NCBI RefSeq assembly: GCF_001514145.1
Contig: NZ_KQ948661.1
Location: 310,001 to 374,000 of the forward strand
DNA: 64,000 nt
From: Streptomyces canus
GTDB lineage: Bacteria > Actinomycetota > Actinomycetes > Streptomycetales > Streptomycetaceae
Direction of reading: 5' to 3'
Positions within the stretch are counted from its first letter, which is position 1, and every line of letters begins with the position of its first letter. The translations under genes and the position numbers were made by a program. Positions 42,068 through 51,524 of the stretch are shown one piece after another. The notes under the pieces were generated by a model, which did no database searches, was not told the DNA's origin, and saw only the letters and a program-made list of their open reading frames with translations.

Positions 42068-42856
42068 ATGCGACCGCGACCGCCCGTCAAGGGGCGAGGC
42101 ATCTTCTCCGGCACCGGGGTCATCATCGCCGGACTCACGGCGACCCTCGTGGCCCTGCTCATCCCGATCTGGTCCTATGCCGACCGCTCCGGCACGGGCC
42201 TGAGCGTGCTCAACGCCGGGACGGTGACGACGCCGTACGGGCCGCTCTCCGCACTGGACCGCGAGTTCGTGACGAAGGTGCGGCTGGCGGGGCTGTGGGA
42301 GCTGCCCGCGGGTCAGCAGGCGGAGCAGAAGGGCACGACGCAGGCCGTACGGACGGCAGGGCAGCACCTGGTCGAGGGACACACGTTCCTCGACGCACGC
42401 GTGCGTGACGTGGCGTCGAAGCTCGGACTCGCCCTGCCCAACGAGCCCAGCGATCAGCAGAAGCAGTGGCTCGACACCCTGAACCAGGCCCAGGGGATCG
42501 ACTACGACCGCCAGTTCGCCAACATCCTGCGTCTGGCGCACGGCAGGGTGTTCTCGGTCGTCGCCGAGGTTCGCGCGAGCACCCAGAACTCCCTGGTCCG
42601 CGCCCTGGCCGACGACGCCAACACCACCGTGCTGGACCACATCAAGATCCTGGAGGCCACCGGGTACGTCGACTTCGGCGCCCTGGCCCGGGACCTGGCC
42701 ACCGGCAGCACGCCGCCCATCACCAACTCCCCGGCCCCGCCCGGCCCGACGACCGACCCGGGCGCGGTCGTTCCGGTCACCCCGTCGCCGTACGCGACGA
42801 CCTTCACTCTGCCCCCGGCCGCCTCCAGCCCGCCCCCGGTCCCCGTCCCGTCGTAG
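42068..42856 (+). CDS. DUF4142-domain membrane-anchored protein
   Basis: 262 residues. An N-terminal hydrophobic helix (GVIIAGLTATLVALLIPIW) anchors it; the outside part carries DUF4142 (DREFVTKVRLAGLWELPAGQQ, EGHTFLDARVRDVASKLG), a ferritin-like helical domain found in many secreted proteins. A Pro/Thr-rich tail ends the protein. ATG at 42068 follows AGGAGG. Function unknown. Confidence 0.85.
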   Translation: MRPRPPVKGRGIFSGTGVIIAGLTATLVALLIPIWSYADRSGTGLSVLNAGTVTTPYGPLSALDREFVTKVRLAGLWELPAGQQAEQKGTTQAVRTAGQHLVEGHTFLDARVRDVASKLGLALPNEPSDQQKQWLDTLNQAQGIDYDRQFANILRLAHGRVFSVVAEVRASTQNSLVRALADDANTTVLDHIKILEATGYVDFGALARDLATGSTPPITNSPAPPGPTTDPGAVVPVTPSPYATTFTLPPAASSPPPVPVPS

Positions 42857-42956
42857 TCCGCTTCCGGACAAACGGAACGTCACACACCGACAACACTCCG
42901 TCCGGATTGTGAACAGCCCATGGCGCCGCCGGGAGCCTTTGGCATAGAAACGCGGC

Positions 42957-43739
42957 ATGTTCTGGGTTCTTCTTCTGCTGCTGGCCTGGGCCGCCGCCGG
43001 CACCGCGTGCACGCGGCTGTGCCTGGCCGCCGTACACGCGGCGGCCGCCGACGCGGATGCCCGGAGACACGATCTGACGCTGTACGAGGCCGCGTTCCTG
43101 TCGGGCGGCCCGCGGCGGGTCGCCGATCTGACGCTCGTCTCCATGGCCCGGCAGCGACGGCTGCTGCTGGCCCACACCGGCTGGGCGACCGTCGTCGATC
43201 CGCGGGGCCGCGACGAGATGGAGCGCACGGTCATCGGGGTCATCGGCCCTGAGGGGCAGTCCCGGATCGCGCCGGTGCGCGCGGACGCGGCCTCGGCGGA
43301 CGCGGTGCGCAGCATCGCCGACCGGCTCGTGGACGCGGGCCTCGCGGTGCCCGACGGCGCCCGGTCCGGCATCGCGGCGGCGGTCCGCCAGGTGCGGCTG
43401 GCCTCCGTGGCCGTCGTCGCGCTGGGCGCGATCGCGCTCCTCGCGCCCGCCCCGTCGGAGATGCCGCGGCACCTGGTCGCCCTCTGGTTCGCACTGCCGC
43501 TCGCGCTGTCCCTGAGCTGTCTGGCCATCGCGCGGATGGAGGTCCACCCGTACTCACGCTGGGCGTCCCCGGCCGGCCAGCGGCTGCTCGGCGCCCTGAC
43601 CCGGCGCACCGGCGGCACGGACGAGCGGACGTATCTCACCTCCGTCGCCGTACGCGGCATCAGCGCGGTCGGCGAACCGGATCTGCGTGCGGCCTTCGCC
43701 CACCGCGAGCAGCACCGCCGGCCGCACGGGCGCGACTGA
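42957..43739 (+). CDS. TIGR04222-domain membrane protein without Cys-rich tail
   Basis: 260 residues. The N-terminal helix (MFWVLLLLLAWAAAGTACTR), the core YEAAFLSGGPRRVADLTLV and a pair of middle helices (VAVVALGAIALLAP and LVALWFALPLALSLSCLAIA) fit TIGR04222. As I recall, many members end in a Gly/Cys-rich tail and lie near DUF692 genes, which suggests the tail is a substrate. This copy stops at HREQHRRPHGRD with no such tail, and no Cys-rich stretch follows in any frame. Confidence 0.82.
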   Translation: MFWVLLLLLAWAAAGTACTRLCLAAVHAAAADADARRHDLTLYEAAFLSGGPRRVADLTLVSMARQRRLLLAHTGWATVVDPRGRDEMERTVIGVIGPEGQSRIAPVRADAASADAVRSIADRLVDAGLAVPDGARSGIAAAVRQVRLASVAVVALGAIALLAPAPSEMPRHLVALWFALPLALSLSCLAIARMEVHPYSRWASPAGQRLLGALTRRTGGTDERTYLTSVAVRGISAVGEPDLRAAFAHREQHRRPHGRD

Positions 43740-43855
43740 GCTCACCCGGGGGCGCACGGAGGCATTGGGGCCGACACCGGCGGGGCGGTGCTTGCCTTCC
43801 CCGGCAGTCGAACCAAACATCCCTTTTGTCGCTGCCGCGCACCGAAGGGATACCG

Positions 43856-45484
43856 ATGAGAGCCCCCGCCCTCTACACGGCCGCCGGGTCATTGCTTCTG
43901 ACCACGCTCGCCGCCGCACCGGCCGGGGGCGCTCCGGCCGCCCCGGGCGCGGCGGAACTCCACGGCACCGCGATCGCCGCCGCGCGCGCCGGGACGGCCG
44001 GAGTCCGCTTCGGCGCCTGCCCCGCGGTGGAGGACCTGCCCGACGGTGTCCAGTGCGGCACGGTGTCCGTCCCGCTCGACTACGCGCGCCCCGACGGCCG
44101 TCAGATCAAACTGACCGTCAGCCGGGTGCGGGCCACCCACAAGGACCCGCACAACAGCAAGCGCAGGGTGCCCCGGCAGGGCGCCCTGGTCTACAATCCC
44201 GGCGGTCCCGGCGGCTCCGGCATGTACTTCCCGCTGGTCGGCGCGCTCCCCGAGTGGAAGGGGCTCGCGGCGGCGTACGACCTCGTCGGCTACGCACCGC
44301 GCGGGGTGGGCCGTTCGGCGCCGCTGTCCTGCACGGACCCGAAGCAGTACCTCAAGGCGCCCACGCAGACACCGACGTATCCCTCGCTGTCGTACAAGAA
44401 GCAACGCATCGCGCAGGCGAAGGCGTACGCGCGCGGGTGTGCGAAACGGGCGGGCGCGGGTCTCCGTTACTACACCTCCCTGAACAACGCCCGGGACCTG
44501 GACGTGCTGCGGGCCGCGCTGGGCGAGCGGAAGCTGACGTTCGTGGGGGCCTCGTACGGGACCTACTTCGGCACGCTGTACGCGGCGCTGTTCCCCTCGC
44601 ATGTACGGCGGATGGTCTTCGACGCGGCGGTGAACCCGGACCCGGAGCAGATCTGGTACCGCAACAACCTGGAACAGTCGGCCGCGTTCGAGGAACGCTG
44701 GGCGGACTTCCGGGACTGGGTCGCCCGGCACGACGACGTGTACGGGCTCGGGGGCACGGCCGAGGAGGTGCTGCGCAGCTACGAGAAGGCGGCGGCGCGG
44801 CTGGCCGCCGAGCCGGCCGGGGGGAAGGTCGGGCCCGGGGAGCTGCAGGGGGCGTTCCTTACGGCCGGGTACTACGACGACTTCTGGCCGCATCGGGCGC
44901 AGGCCCTGTCGGCGTACCTCAAGGGGGATCCCAAGCCGCTGATCCAGCAGGCCGGGCCGCATCAGGAGGCGGCGAAGGAGGCGGAGAACTCCAACGCCGT
45001 CTACACGGCCGTGGAGTGCAACGACGCGCCCTGGCCGACGGACTGGAAGGTGTGGGACCGGGACAACACCCGGCTGGCGCGGGTGGCGCCGTTCGAGACG
45101 TGGGACAACGTGTGGATGAACCTGCCCTGCGCGTACTGGCTCGCGCCGCGGCAGCGGGCCCTCGATGTGCGGACCGGGCCCGGTGAGCTGCCGCCGACGC
45201 TGATCCTGGCGGCCGAGAGGGACGCGGCGGCTCCGTACGCCGGGGCCCTGGAGCTGCACCGGCGGCTGTCCGGCTCGGTACTGGTGACCGAGCGGGACGC
45301 GGGCACGCACGGCATCGCGGGCGGCCCGAACCCCTGCGTCAACGGATACCTGGACGCCTACCTGCTGGAGGGCCGCCTCCCGGCGCGGCGCGCCGCATGC
45401 GCCCCGCACCCCGAACCCACGCCGAAGCCGAGGACGAAGGCGAAGGACAGCTCTCGGAAGGCGGCCGTCGGACCCGCTCGCTGA
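43856..45484 (+). CDS. secreted alpha/beta-hydrolase, tripeptidyl aminopeptidase-like
   Basis: 542 residues. A Sec-type signal (ALYTAAGSLLLTTLAAAPAGG) opens the protein. The hydrolase core has LVYNPGGPGGSG (oxyanion loop), the nucleophile GASYGTYFG, an acid in ILAAERDAAAPY and a His in DAGTHGIAGG. Such exported enzymes remove tripeptides or small peptides. ATG at 43856 is chosen at the signal peptide. It ends directly against hemQ on the other strand. Confidence 0.9.
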   Translation: MRAPALYTAAGSLLLTTLAAAPAGGAPAAPGAAELHGTAIAAARAGTAGVRFGACPAVEDLPDGVQCGTVSVPLDYARPDGRQIKLTVSRVRATHKDPHNSKRRVPRQGALVYNPGGPGGSGMYFPLVGALPEWKGLAAAYDLVGYAPRGVGRSAPLSCTDPKQYLKAPTQTPTYPSLSYKKQRIAQAKAYARGCAKRAGAGLRYYTSLNNARDLDVLRAALGERKLTFVGASYGTYFGTLYAALFPSHVRRMVFDAAVNPDPEQIWYRNNLEQSAAFEERWADFRDWVARHDDVYGLGGTAEEVLRSYEKAAARLAAEPAGGKVGPGELQGAFLTAGYYDDFWPHRAQALSAYLKGDPKPLIQQAGPHQEAAKEAENSNAVYTAVECNDAPWPTDWKVWDRDNTRLARVAPFETWDNVWMNLPCAYWLAPRQRALDVRTGPGELPPTLILAAERDAAAPYAGALELHRRLSGSVLVTERDAGTHGIAGGPNPCVNGYLDAYLLEGRLPARRAACAPHPEPTPKPRTKAKDSSRKAAVGPAR

Positions 45485-46216
45485 TCAGGCGAGGCCCGCC
45501 ACGAGCTCCGCGATCTCCTTGCGGCGGCCCGTGTAGAACGGAACCTCCTCGCGGACGTGCATCCTCGCCTCGGAGGCGCGCAGGTGGCGCATGAGGTCGA
45601 CGATGCGGTAGAGCTCGTCGGCCTCGAACGCCAGGATCCACTCGTAGTCGCCGAGGGAGAAGGAGGCGACCGTGTTGGCGCGGACGTCCGGGTAGCCGCG
45701 GGCCATCTTGCCGTGGTCGGCGAGCATGCGGCGGCGGTCCTCGTCGGGGAGGAGGTACCAGTCGTACGACCGCACGAACGGGTAGACGCTCACGTAGTCG
45801 CGGGCGTTCTCGTCCGCCAGGAACGCCGGGATGTGCGAGCGGTTGAACTCGGCGGGGCGGTGCAGCGCCATGTTCGACCAGACCGGCTCCAGCGCGCGGC
45901 CCAGCCTGGTGCGGCGGAAGAGGTTGTACGCCTCCTGGAGCTGGTCGCTGGTCTCCGCGTGCCACCAGATCATGACGTCGGCGTCGGCGCGCAGCCCGGA
46001 CACGTCGTAGGTGCCGCGGATCGTGACGTCCTTCGCGGCGAGCTGGTCGAACAGCTCCTGGACCTCGTCGGCGTACCCCGTGCGGTCCTCGGGGAGCACG
46101 TCCTTCAGCTTGAAGACGGACCAGAGCGTGTAACGGATGACCTCGTTGAGGTCCTTGGCCAGCTTGCCCTTGTTCGGGACCCTGCCGGACTCGGGGGTGG
46201 GGGCGTCGTTGCTCAT
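45485..46216 (-). CDS. hemQ: coproheme decarboxylase HemQ
   Basis: 243 residues of the chlorite-dismutase-like fold. HemQ (also ChdC) uses peroxide to convert coproheme to heme b, the last step of the actinobacterial route. The segments RYTLWSVFKL, DVMIWWHAET, RSYDWYLLPDEDRR and SFSLGDYEWILAFE are typical. It lies 5 bp downstream of hemG on the same strand. Confidence 0.95.
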   Translation of the reverse strand: MSNDAPTPESGRVPNKGKLAKDLNEVIRYTLWSVFKLKDVLPEDRTGYADEVQELFDQLAAKDVTIRGTYDVSGLRADADVMIWWHAETSDQLQEAYNLFRRTRLGRALEPVWSNMALHRPAEFNRSHIPAFLADENARDYVSVYPFVRSYDWYLLPDEDRRRMLADHGKMARGYPDVRANTVASFSLGDYEWILAFEADELYRIVDLMRHLRASEARMHVREEVPFYTGRRKEIAELVAGLA

Positions 46217-46221
46217 GGGCC

Positions 46222-47661
46222 CTATTCTCCCGCTCCGCCGTGCAGACTCTGCACCGGGTTGGCGGTGAGCTCCCGTACGGCGGTCAGGTCGCCCTGGATC
46301 TGGTCCACCGCCGCGTAGGCGCTCGCGATGCAGGCCGGGATGCCGACGCCGTCGTACTGCGCGCCGCAGACCGCGAGGCCCGGGAGCTTGGCGACGTGCT
46401 CGCGGATGCGGGCCACGCGCGCGTGGTGGCCGACGGGGTACTGGGGCAGGCCGTCGGTCCAGCGGGTGACGCGGGTGTCGAGGGGGGTGGCGTCCAGCCC
46501 GGTGGCCTCACGCAGGTCGTGGCGGGAGACGTCCACCAGGGCGGTGTCGTCGCGCTCCAGGATCTTCGTCTCGCCGTAGCGGCCGACGGAGGTGCGCAGG
46601 ACGACGACGTCCGGGTTCTCGTCGGCGATCCAGCCCCACTTCTGCGAGGCGAAGGTGGACGCCTTGATGGTGCGGCCGTCGACCGGCGGGACCAGGAACC
46701 CGCTGCCCGCGGGCAGGGCCGTGTCGGAGCGGCGGTAGGCGAGGGTGACCAGGGCCATGGAGGCGTACTCCACGGTGTCGAGCTCGGTGGCGGCCTCGGG
46801 GGCCTCGGCGCGCAGGAGGCCCGCGGCGGCCGGGGCGGGGGCGGCGACGACCACGGCGTCGGCGTGCAGGACGCGGTCCGCGGCAACGACCCTCCAGCCA
46901 CCGGACGGCTCGCGGCGCAGCTCGGTCACCGGGGCGCCGGTGACGATCTCGCCGCCGTGCGCGCGGACCGAGTCGGCGACGGCGAGCGGGAGGGTGCCCA
47001 CGCCGCCCTCGATGCCCATGAACACGGGCCCGGTCTGCTGGTTGGCCGCCATCCTCGCCTGGATCTCGCGGACGCCCTCGGTGAGCGAGGTGTGGGTCCG
47101 GGCGACCTGGAAGAGCTGCGGGACCGCCGAGCGCATCGAGATGCGGTACGCGTCGCCGGCGTAGACCCCGCCGAGGAGGGGTTCGATGAGGCGGTCGACG
47201 ACCTCGCGGCCCAGGCGCGCCGCCACATACGCACCGACCGCCACGTCGTCGCCGACCTCCGTGCGGGGCAGCTCCGCGTCCTGCTCGATGCGGGCGAGAC
47301 CCTCCTCGGACAGCACGCCGGCCAGGGCCTCGGCGGTGCCGGGAACGCCCATGACGTGGCCCTTGGGCATGGGGCGCAGGGCGCCGCGGCTCCAGATCGA
47401 GGCGGTCGCGGTGGCGGGCGGCTGGAGGCGGTCGTCGAGGCCCACCTCGCGGGCCAGGGCCACCGCCTCCGGCCTGCGGGCCAGCATCGACTCGGCGCCG
47501 AGGTCGACGCGGGCGCCCGCGATCTCGCCGGGCAGCAGCTTGCCGCCGACCCGGTCGGACGCCTCCAGCACGGTGACGCGCGCACCGCGCTGCGCCAGCC
47601 GGTGCGCCGCGGCCAGTCCCGCGATGCCGGCTCCGATGACGACGACCCGTGATCCGCTCAT
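46222..47661 (-). CDS. hemG: coproporphyrinogen III oxidase (protoporphyrinogen-oxidase family)
   Basis: 479 residues. The FAD motif VVIGAGIAGLAAAHRLAQRGARV opens the protein (residues about 5-27), and EGGVGTLP plus the C-terminal ALAVCGAQYDGVGIPACIASA close the family pattern. In actinobacteria this enzyme oxidises coproporphyrinogen III to coproporphyrin III in the route that ends with HemQ; older names are HemY/HemG/CgoX. It is co-directional with hemQ. Confidence 0.93.
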   Translation of the reverse strand: MSGSRVVVIGAGIAGLAAAHRLAQRGARVTVLEASDRVGGKLLPGEIAGARVDLGAESMLARRPEAVALAREVGLDDRLQPPATATASIWSRGALRPMPKGHVMGVPGTAEALAGVLSEEGLARIEQDAELPRTEVGDDVAVGAYVAARLGREVVDRLIEPLLGGVYAGDAYRISMRSAVPQLFQVARTHTSLTEGVREIQARMAANQQTGPVFMGIEGGVGTLPLAVADSVRAHGGEIVTGAPVTELRREPSGGWRVVAADRVLHADAVVVAAPAPAAAGLLRAEAPEAATELDTVEYASMALVTLAYRRSDTALPAGSGFLVPPVDGRTIKASTFASQKWGWIADENPDVVVLRTSVGRYGETKILERDDTALVDVSRHDLREATGLDATPLDTRVTRWTDGLPQYPVGHHARVARIREHVAKLPGLAVCGAQYDGVGIPACIASAYAAVDQIQGDLTAVRELTANPVQSLHGGAGE

Positions 47662-47820
47662 GGCCCCAGCCTCTCAGACCCCACTGACAGTCCGACGGCG
47701 GCCCGGTGTCCTTCACGAGTCCCGACCGTGACCGCATCGGAACCACCGCGGTCCAACGTTCGCACCCGCTCCGGCGTCGAAGGAGCGTCAGTTGTTCACG
47801 ACCCTCGGGGGGACGCCCGC

Positions 47821-48807
47821 ATGCACACATCACGATCACGACGTTCCGTACGGCCCGCGCGGGCCCTGGCCGGCCTCCTGCTCGCCGCGGGCCTCGCCCT
47901 GACCGGGTGCAGCGCAGGCGCCGACAGCAGCGACGGCGGCAGCGCCCTGTCCGACGACAAGGCGGCGCAGAGCCAGGCGGAGGGCGCGGCCGGCGACGCC
48001 GACGGCGCGGGCGGCAAACAGGCCTCCCAGGCGCCCGCTCCCACCGCGAACCACATCATCCGCACCGCCACGCTGACCGTGCAGGTCAAGAACGTGCCGA
48101 AGGCGCTCGCCGCGGCCCGCACCACCACCGAGAACGCGGGCGGATTCGTCGGCAAGGAGTCCACCTCCCGCGACGAGGAGGGCCGGGAGCAGACGGAGGT
48201 GGTGCTGCGGATACCCGTCGAGAAGTACGACGAGGTCCTCGCCGGCCTGGAAGGCGCGGGCAAGCTCCTGGAGCGCACCGCGAACGCGCAGGACGTCACC
48301 GACCAGGTCGTCGACGTGGAGAGCCGGATCGCGACGCAGCGCGCAAGTGTGGCGCGGATCCGGGAGCTGATGGACAAGGCGACCAAGCTGAGCGACGTGG
48401 TGACCCTGGAGGGCGAACTGAGCACCCGTCAGGCCGACCTGGAGTCACTGCTCGCCCGCCAGGCCTCCCTGAAGGACCGCACCAGCCTGGCCACCATCAC
48501 CCTGTCCCTGTCCGAGTCGCCCGTCGCCAAGGCCGAGAAGGACGACGACCCCGGCGTGGTCGACGCGCTCTCGGGCGGCTGGGACGCGTTCGTGACCATG
48601 CTGCGCTGGGTCGTGGTGGCGCTGGCCGCGGTACTGCCGTTCCTGGCGGGGATCGCGCTGATCGTGCTGGTGTGGCTACGGCTGATCCGGCCCCGGCTGC
48701 CTCGCCGGCCCGCGCCGGCGGCCGCCTCGACCGCTCTGGGCCCGCTGCCCATGGCACGTCCGGTCCCGGAACCGGGACGGGAGCAGGAGCGGGGCGAGCA
48801 GGACTGA
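47821..48807 (+). CDS. DUF4349 lipoprotein
   Basis: 328 residues. The N-terminus has a lipobox LALTGC after a long hydrophobic stretch, so it is lipid-anchored. The DUF4349 core (HIIRTATLTVQVKNVPKAL, DVTDQVVDVESRIATQRASV) is followed by a C-terminal transmembrane segment (VVALAAVLPFLAGIALIVLVWL) and a basic tail. ATG at 47821 lies 7 nt after GGGGGGA. Function unknown; divergent from hemG. Confidence 0.88.
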   Translation: MHTSRSRRSVRPARALAGLLLAAGLALTGCSAGADSSDGGSALSDDKAAQSQAEGAAGDADGAGGKQASQAPAPTANHIIRTATLTVQVKNVPKALAAARTTTENAGGFVGKESTSRDEEGREQTEVVLRIPVEKYDEVLAGLEGAGKLLERTANAQDVTDQVVDVESRIATQRASVARIRELMDKATKLSDVVTLEGELSTRQADLESLLARQASLKDRTSLATITLSLSESPVAKAEKDDDPGVVDALSGGWDAFVTMLRWVVVALAAVLPFLAGIALIVLVWLRLIRPRLPRRPAPAAASTALGPLPMARPVPEPGREQERGEQD

Positions 48808-48822
48808 AATGCCGCGCCCTCG

Positions 48823-48828
48823 TAGCGT
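48823..48828 (+). promoter_or_regulatory. -10 hexamer for a probable leaderless flavoprotein start
   Basis: TAGCGT fits TANNNT and ends 6 nt before the ATG at 48835. No ribosome site is present. Confidence 0.45.
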
Positions 48829-48834
48829 GTTCGC

Positions 48835-50229
48835 ATGAACATGAGCCGCACGCGGGACACGTCGGAACGTCTGGTCGTCATCGGCGGTGACGCCGCGGGC
48901 ATGTCCGCGGCGTCACAGGCACGCCGGTTGAAGGGCCCCGACGAACTGGAGATCGTGGCGTTCGAGCGGGGCCACTTCACCTCCTACTCGGCCTGCGGCA
49001 TCCCCTACTGGGTGGGCGGGGACGTCACCGAGCCGGACCAGTTGATCGCCCGTACGCCCGAGGAGCACCGGGCCCGTGACATCGATCTGCGCATGCGTAC
49101 CGAGGTCATGGAGATCGACGTCGGACGACAGCGGGTACGCGCGCGTGACCTCGAGTCGGGGGCCGAGTCCTGGACGTCGTACGACAAACTCGTGATCGCG
49201 ACCGGCGCCCGCCCGATCCGGCCGGACATGCCGGGAGTCGACGCCCCCGGTGTGCACGGGGTGCAGACGCTCGACGACGGCCAGGCGCTCATCGACACGC
49301 TGGCACACACGCGTGGCCGCACGGCGGTGGTGGTGGGTGCCGGGTACATCGGTGTGGAGATGGCCGAGGCACTGATCAACCGCGGCTACGAGGTGACGGT
49401 GGTCAACCGGGGCAGCGAGCCCATGTCCACGCTCGACCCGGACATGGGCCGCCTGGTGCACGAGGCCATGGAGGGTCTGGGCATCACCATGGTCGACGAC
49501 GCCGCGGTGACCAAGGTGCTCACGGGCGAGGACGGCCGGGTGCGGGCGGTGGCCACGGAGAACGCCGAGTACCCGGCGGACGTGGTGGTGCTCGGCATCG
49601 GCGTACGCCCGGAGACGACGCTCGCGAGGGCGGCCGGTCTGCCGCTGGGCAGCCACGGCGGTCTCCTGACGGACCTCGCGATGCGGGTGCGCGGCCACGA
49701 GAACATCTGGGCGGGCGGCGACTGCGTGGAGGTCCTCGACCTGGTCTCGGGGCAGGAGCGGCACATCGCGCTGGGCACCCACGCCAACAAGCACGGCCAG
49801 GTCATCGGCACGGGAGCCGGCGGCGGCTACGCCACCTTCCCCGGGGTCGTCGGCACGGCCGTCAGCAAGGTCTGCGACCTGGAGATCGCCCGCACCGGCC
49901 TGCGCGAGAAGGACGCGCGTCGGGTGGGCCTGCAATTCGTGTCGGTCACGATCGAGTCCACCAGCCGGGCCGGCTACTACCCGGGCGCCTCCCCCATGAC
50001 GGTGAAGATGCTCGCCGAGCGCCGCACGGGGCGGCTGCTCGGCGTGCAGATCGTCGGGAGAGAGGGCGCGGGCAAGAGGGTCGACATCGCCGCGGTGGCC
50101 CTGACGGCGGGGATGACGGTGGAGCAGATGACGGCCCTGGACCTGGGGTACGCGCCGCCGTTCAGCCCGGTGTGGGATCCGGTGCTGGTGGCGGCCAGGA
50201 AGGCCGCCGCGAAGGTGCGGGCCTCCTGA
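48835..50229 (+). CDS. FAD pyridine-nucleotide oxidoreductase, CoA-disulfide-reductase-like
   Basis: 464 residues. Two Rossmann motifs (VVIGGDAAGMSAASQARR near 14 and VVVGAGYIGVEMAEAL near 165) bind FAD and NAD(P)H. A single redox Cys54 in FTSYSACGIPYW is typical of CoA-disulfide reductases and NADH oxidases. The C-terminal dimer domain is complete. It may reduce a low-molecular disulfide or polysulfide. ATG at 48835 has a -10 hexamer 6 nt upstream. Confidence 0.88.
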   Translation: MNMSRTRDTSERLVVIGGDAAGMSAASQARRLKGPDELEIVAFERGHFTSYSACGIPYWVGGDVTEPDQLIARTPEEHRARDIDLRMRTEVMEIDVGRQRVRARDLESGAESWTSYDKLVIATGARPIRPDMPGVDAPGVHGVQTLDDGQALIDTLAHTRGRTAVVVGAGYIGVEMAEALINRGYEVTVVNRGSEPMSTLDPDMGRLVHEAMEGLGITMVDDAAVTKVLTGEDGRVRAVATENAEYPADVVVLGIGVRPETTLARAAGLPLGSHGGLLTDLAMRVRGHENIWAGGDCVEVLDLVSGQERHIALGTHANKHGQVIGTGAGGGYATFPGVVGTAVSKVCDLEIARTGLREKDARRVGLQFVSVTIESTSRAGYYPGASPMTVKMLAERRTGRLLGVQIVGREGAGKRVDIAAVALTAGMTVEQMTALDLGYAPPFSPVWDPVLVAARKAAAKVRAS

Positions 50230-50232
50230 CGG

Positions 50233-50559
50233 CTACGCCGTTCCGTTGATCCGCTCGATGGCCTGGCGGGCCTGGTCGGCCGGCGGCCGGGGCGGCAGCG
50301 CCGAGACGGAGGCGCTGGTGTTGGAGGGCATCGCGGCCGGCTGCTCACCCGCCGGTTTGGCGTGCGAGGCCGGCCGCGTGGTCCTGAGCCGGTTGCTCAC
50401 CGCCTCGTCGAGCGTCACCGGCCGCTGCATCTGCGAGGCCAGCCGCCCGGCCTCCTGACCGAGCCTGGCCACGTCCTCCCACGGCAGCCGCAGCACCAGG
50501 GAGATCTCGGCCTCCCCGTCGGGAAGAGCGTGCATCGGAGGAGCAATTCGGTCGTTCAT
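50233..50559 (-). CDS. conserved hypothetical protein, 108 residues
   Basis: The N-terminal half (AEISLVLRLPWEDVARLGQEAG, ASQMQRPVTLDEAV) is conserved-looking helix; the C-terminal half is Ala/Pro-rich and likely disordered. No domain is recognised. ATG at 50559 follows AGGAACC. Convergent with the flavoprotein by 3 bp. Confidence 0.6.
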   Translation of the reverse strand: MNDRIAPPMHALPDGEAEISLVLRLPWEDVARLGQEAGRLASQMQRPVTLDEAVSNRLRTTRPASHAKPAGEQPAAMPSNTSASVSALPPRPPADQARQAIERINGTA

Positions 50560-50695
50560 CGGTGGTTCCTCACGTAGTCCCCGCGGCCCGCCTTCCCCGT
50601 GCCGCGGGCGGTTGAGGAGTCATACGCACGCGTGCGTGCGGGTGTTCACCGATGCGCCGCCGATTCGCGGGGCCCATCGCGGGCACTACTTCCTT

Positions 50696-51523
50696 GTGGT
50701 CATCCCCGTCCATGACGTGAACCCCGTGCGCCGCACCCCCGTGGTGACGTACGCGCTCATCGCCGCGAACGTCCTCGTGTTCCTGTTCACGCCCGGCCTG
50801 TCCGGCTCCGTGGCGGGCGACAGCAGCCTGTCCCAGCTGTGCCATCTCCAGGCGTTTTTGGACCACTACGCGGCGGTCCCACAGGAGTTGATCCACCATC
50901 AGATGCCGCGCCTGGTCCCCACGGGCGACGTCGGCACGAGCGCGCAGGGCTCGGCGGGCTGCGTGGTGGCCCCGCCGGACTACGACAAGTCCCCGCCGCT
51001 GTCGGTCCTCACGGCGATGTTCCTGCACGGCGGCTGGCTGCACCTGCTGGGCAACATGCTGTTCCTGCTGATCTTCGGCAACAACGTCGAGGACCGGATG
51101 GGGCATGTGCGCTTCGCGCTGTTCTACGTCGTCTGCGGCTACGCGGCGTCGTACGGCTTCGCGCTCCTCAACGACGACTCGGGCGACCCGCTGATCGGTG
51201 CGTCGGGGGCCATCGCCGGGGTCCTGGGCGCCTATCTGGTGCTGTACCCGAAGGCCAGGGTGTGGGTCCTGGTGCCGTTCCTGGTCTTCCTGCCGCTCAG
51301 ACTGCCGGCCTGGCTGGTGCTGGGCTTCTGGTTCGTGCTGCAGGCCGTGTACTCCTCCGGCGAGGGCGTCTCCGCCGCCGGCACGGTGGCGTACGCGGCG
51401 CACGTCGTGGGCTTCCTCGCCGGGATGCTGCTGGCCTGGCCGCTCAAGCCGGGCACTCCCCCGCCGCCGGAACCGCGCGGCCTGCTGTTCGGCAGGAAGG
51501 CGCGGCCCCGGCACACCTGGTGA
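50696..51523 (+). CDS. rhomboid-family intramembrane serine protease
   Basis: 275 residues with about six transmembrane helices. The catalytic Ser is in GASGAIAGVLGAYLV and the His in AAHVVGFLAGMLL; the first-loop HGGWLHLLGNMLFLLIFG is typical. A luminal loop with two Cys (CHLQ and GCVV) lies between helices 1 and 2. It cleaves membrane proteins inside the bilayer; the substrate is unknown. The GTG at 50696 is used (VVIPVHDVNPVRRTP). Confidence 0.9.
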   Translation: MVIPVHDVNPVRRTPVVTYALIAANVLVFLFTPGLSGSVAGDSSLSQLCHLQAFLDHYAAVPQELIHHQMPRLVPTGDVGTSAQGSAGCVVAPPDYDKSPPLSVLTAMFLHGGWLHLLGNMLFLLIFGNNVEDRMGHVRFALFYVVCGYAASYGFALLNDDSGDPLIGASGAIAGVLGAYLVLYPKARVWVLVPFLVFLPLRLPAWLVLGFWFVLQAVYSSGEGVSAAGTVAYAAHVVGFLAGMLLAWPLKPGTPPPPEPRGLLFGRKARPRHTW

Positions 51524-51524
51524 G

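Noticed and set aside
43740..43855. A frameshifted Cys-rich tail of the TIGR04222 protein
   Set aside because: No frame in this stretch encodes Gly/Cys runs.
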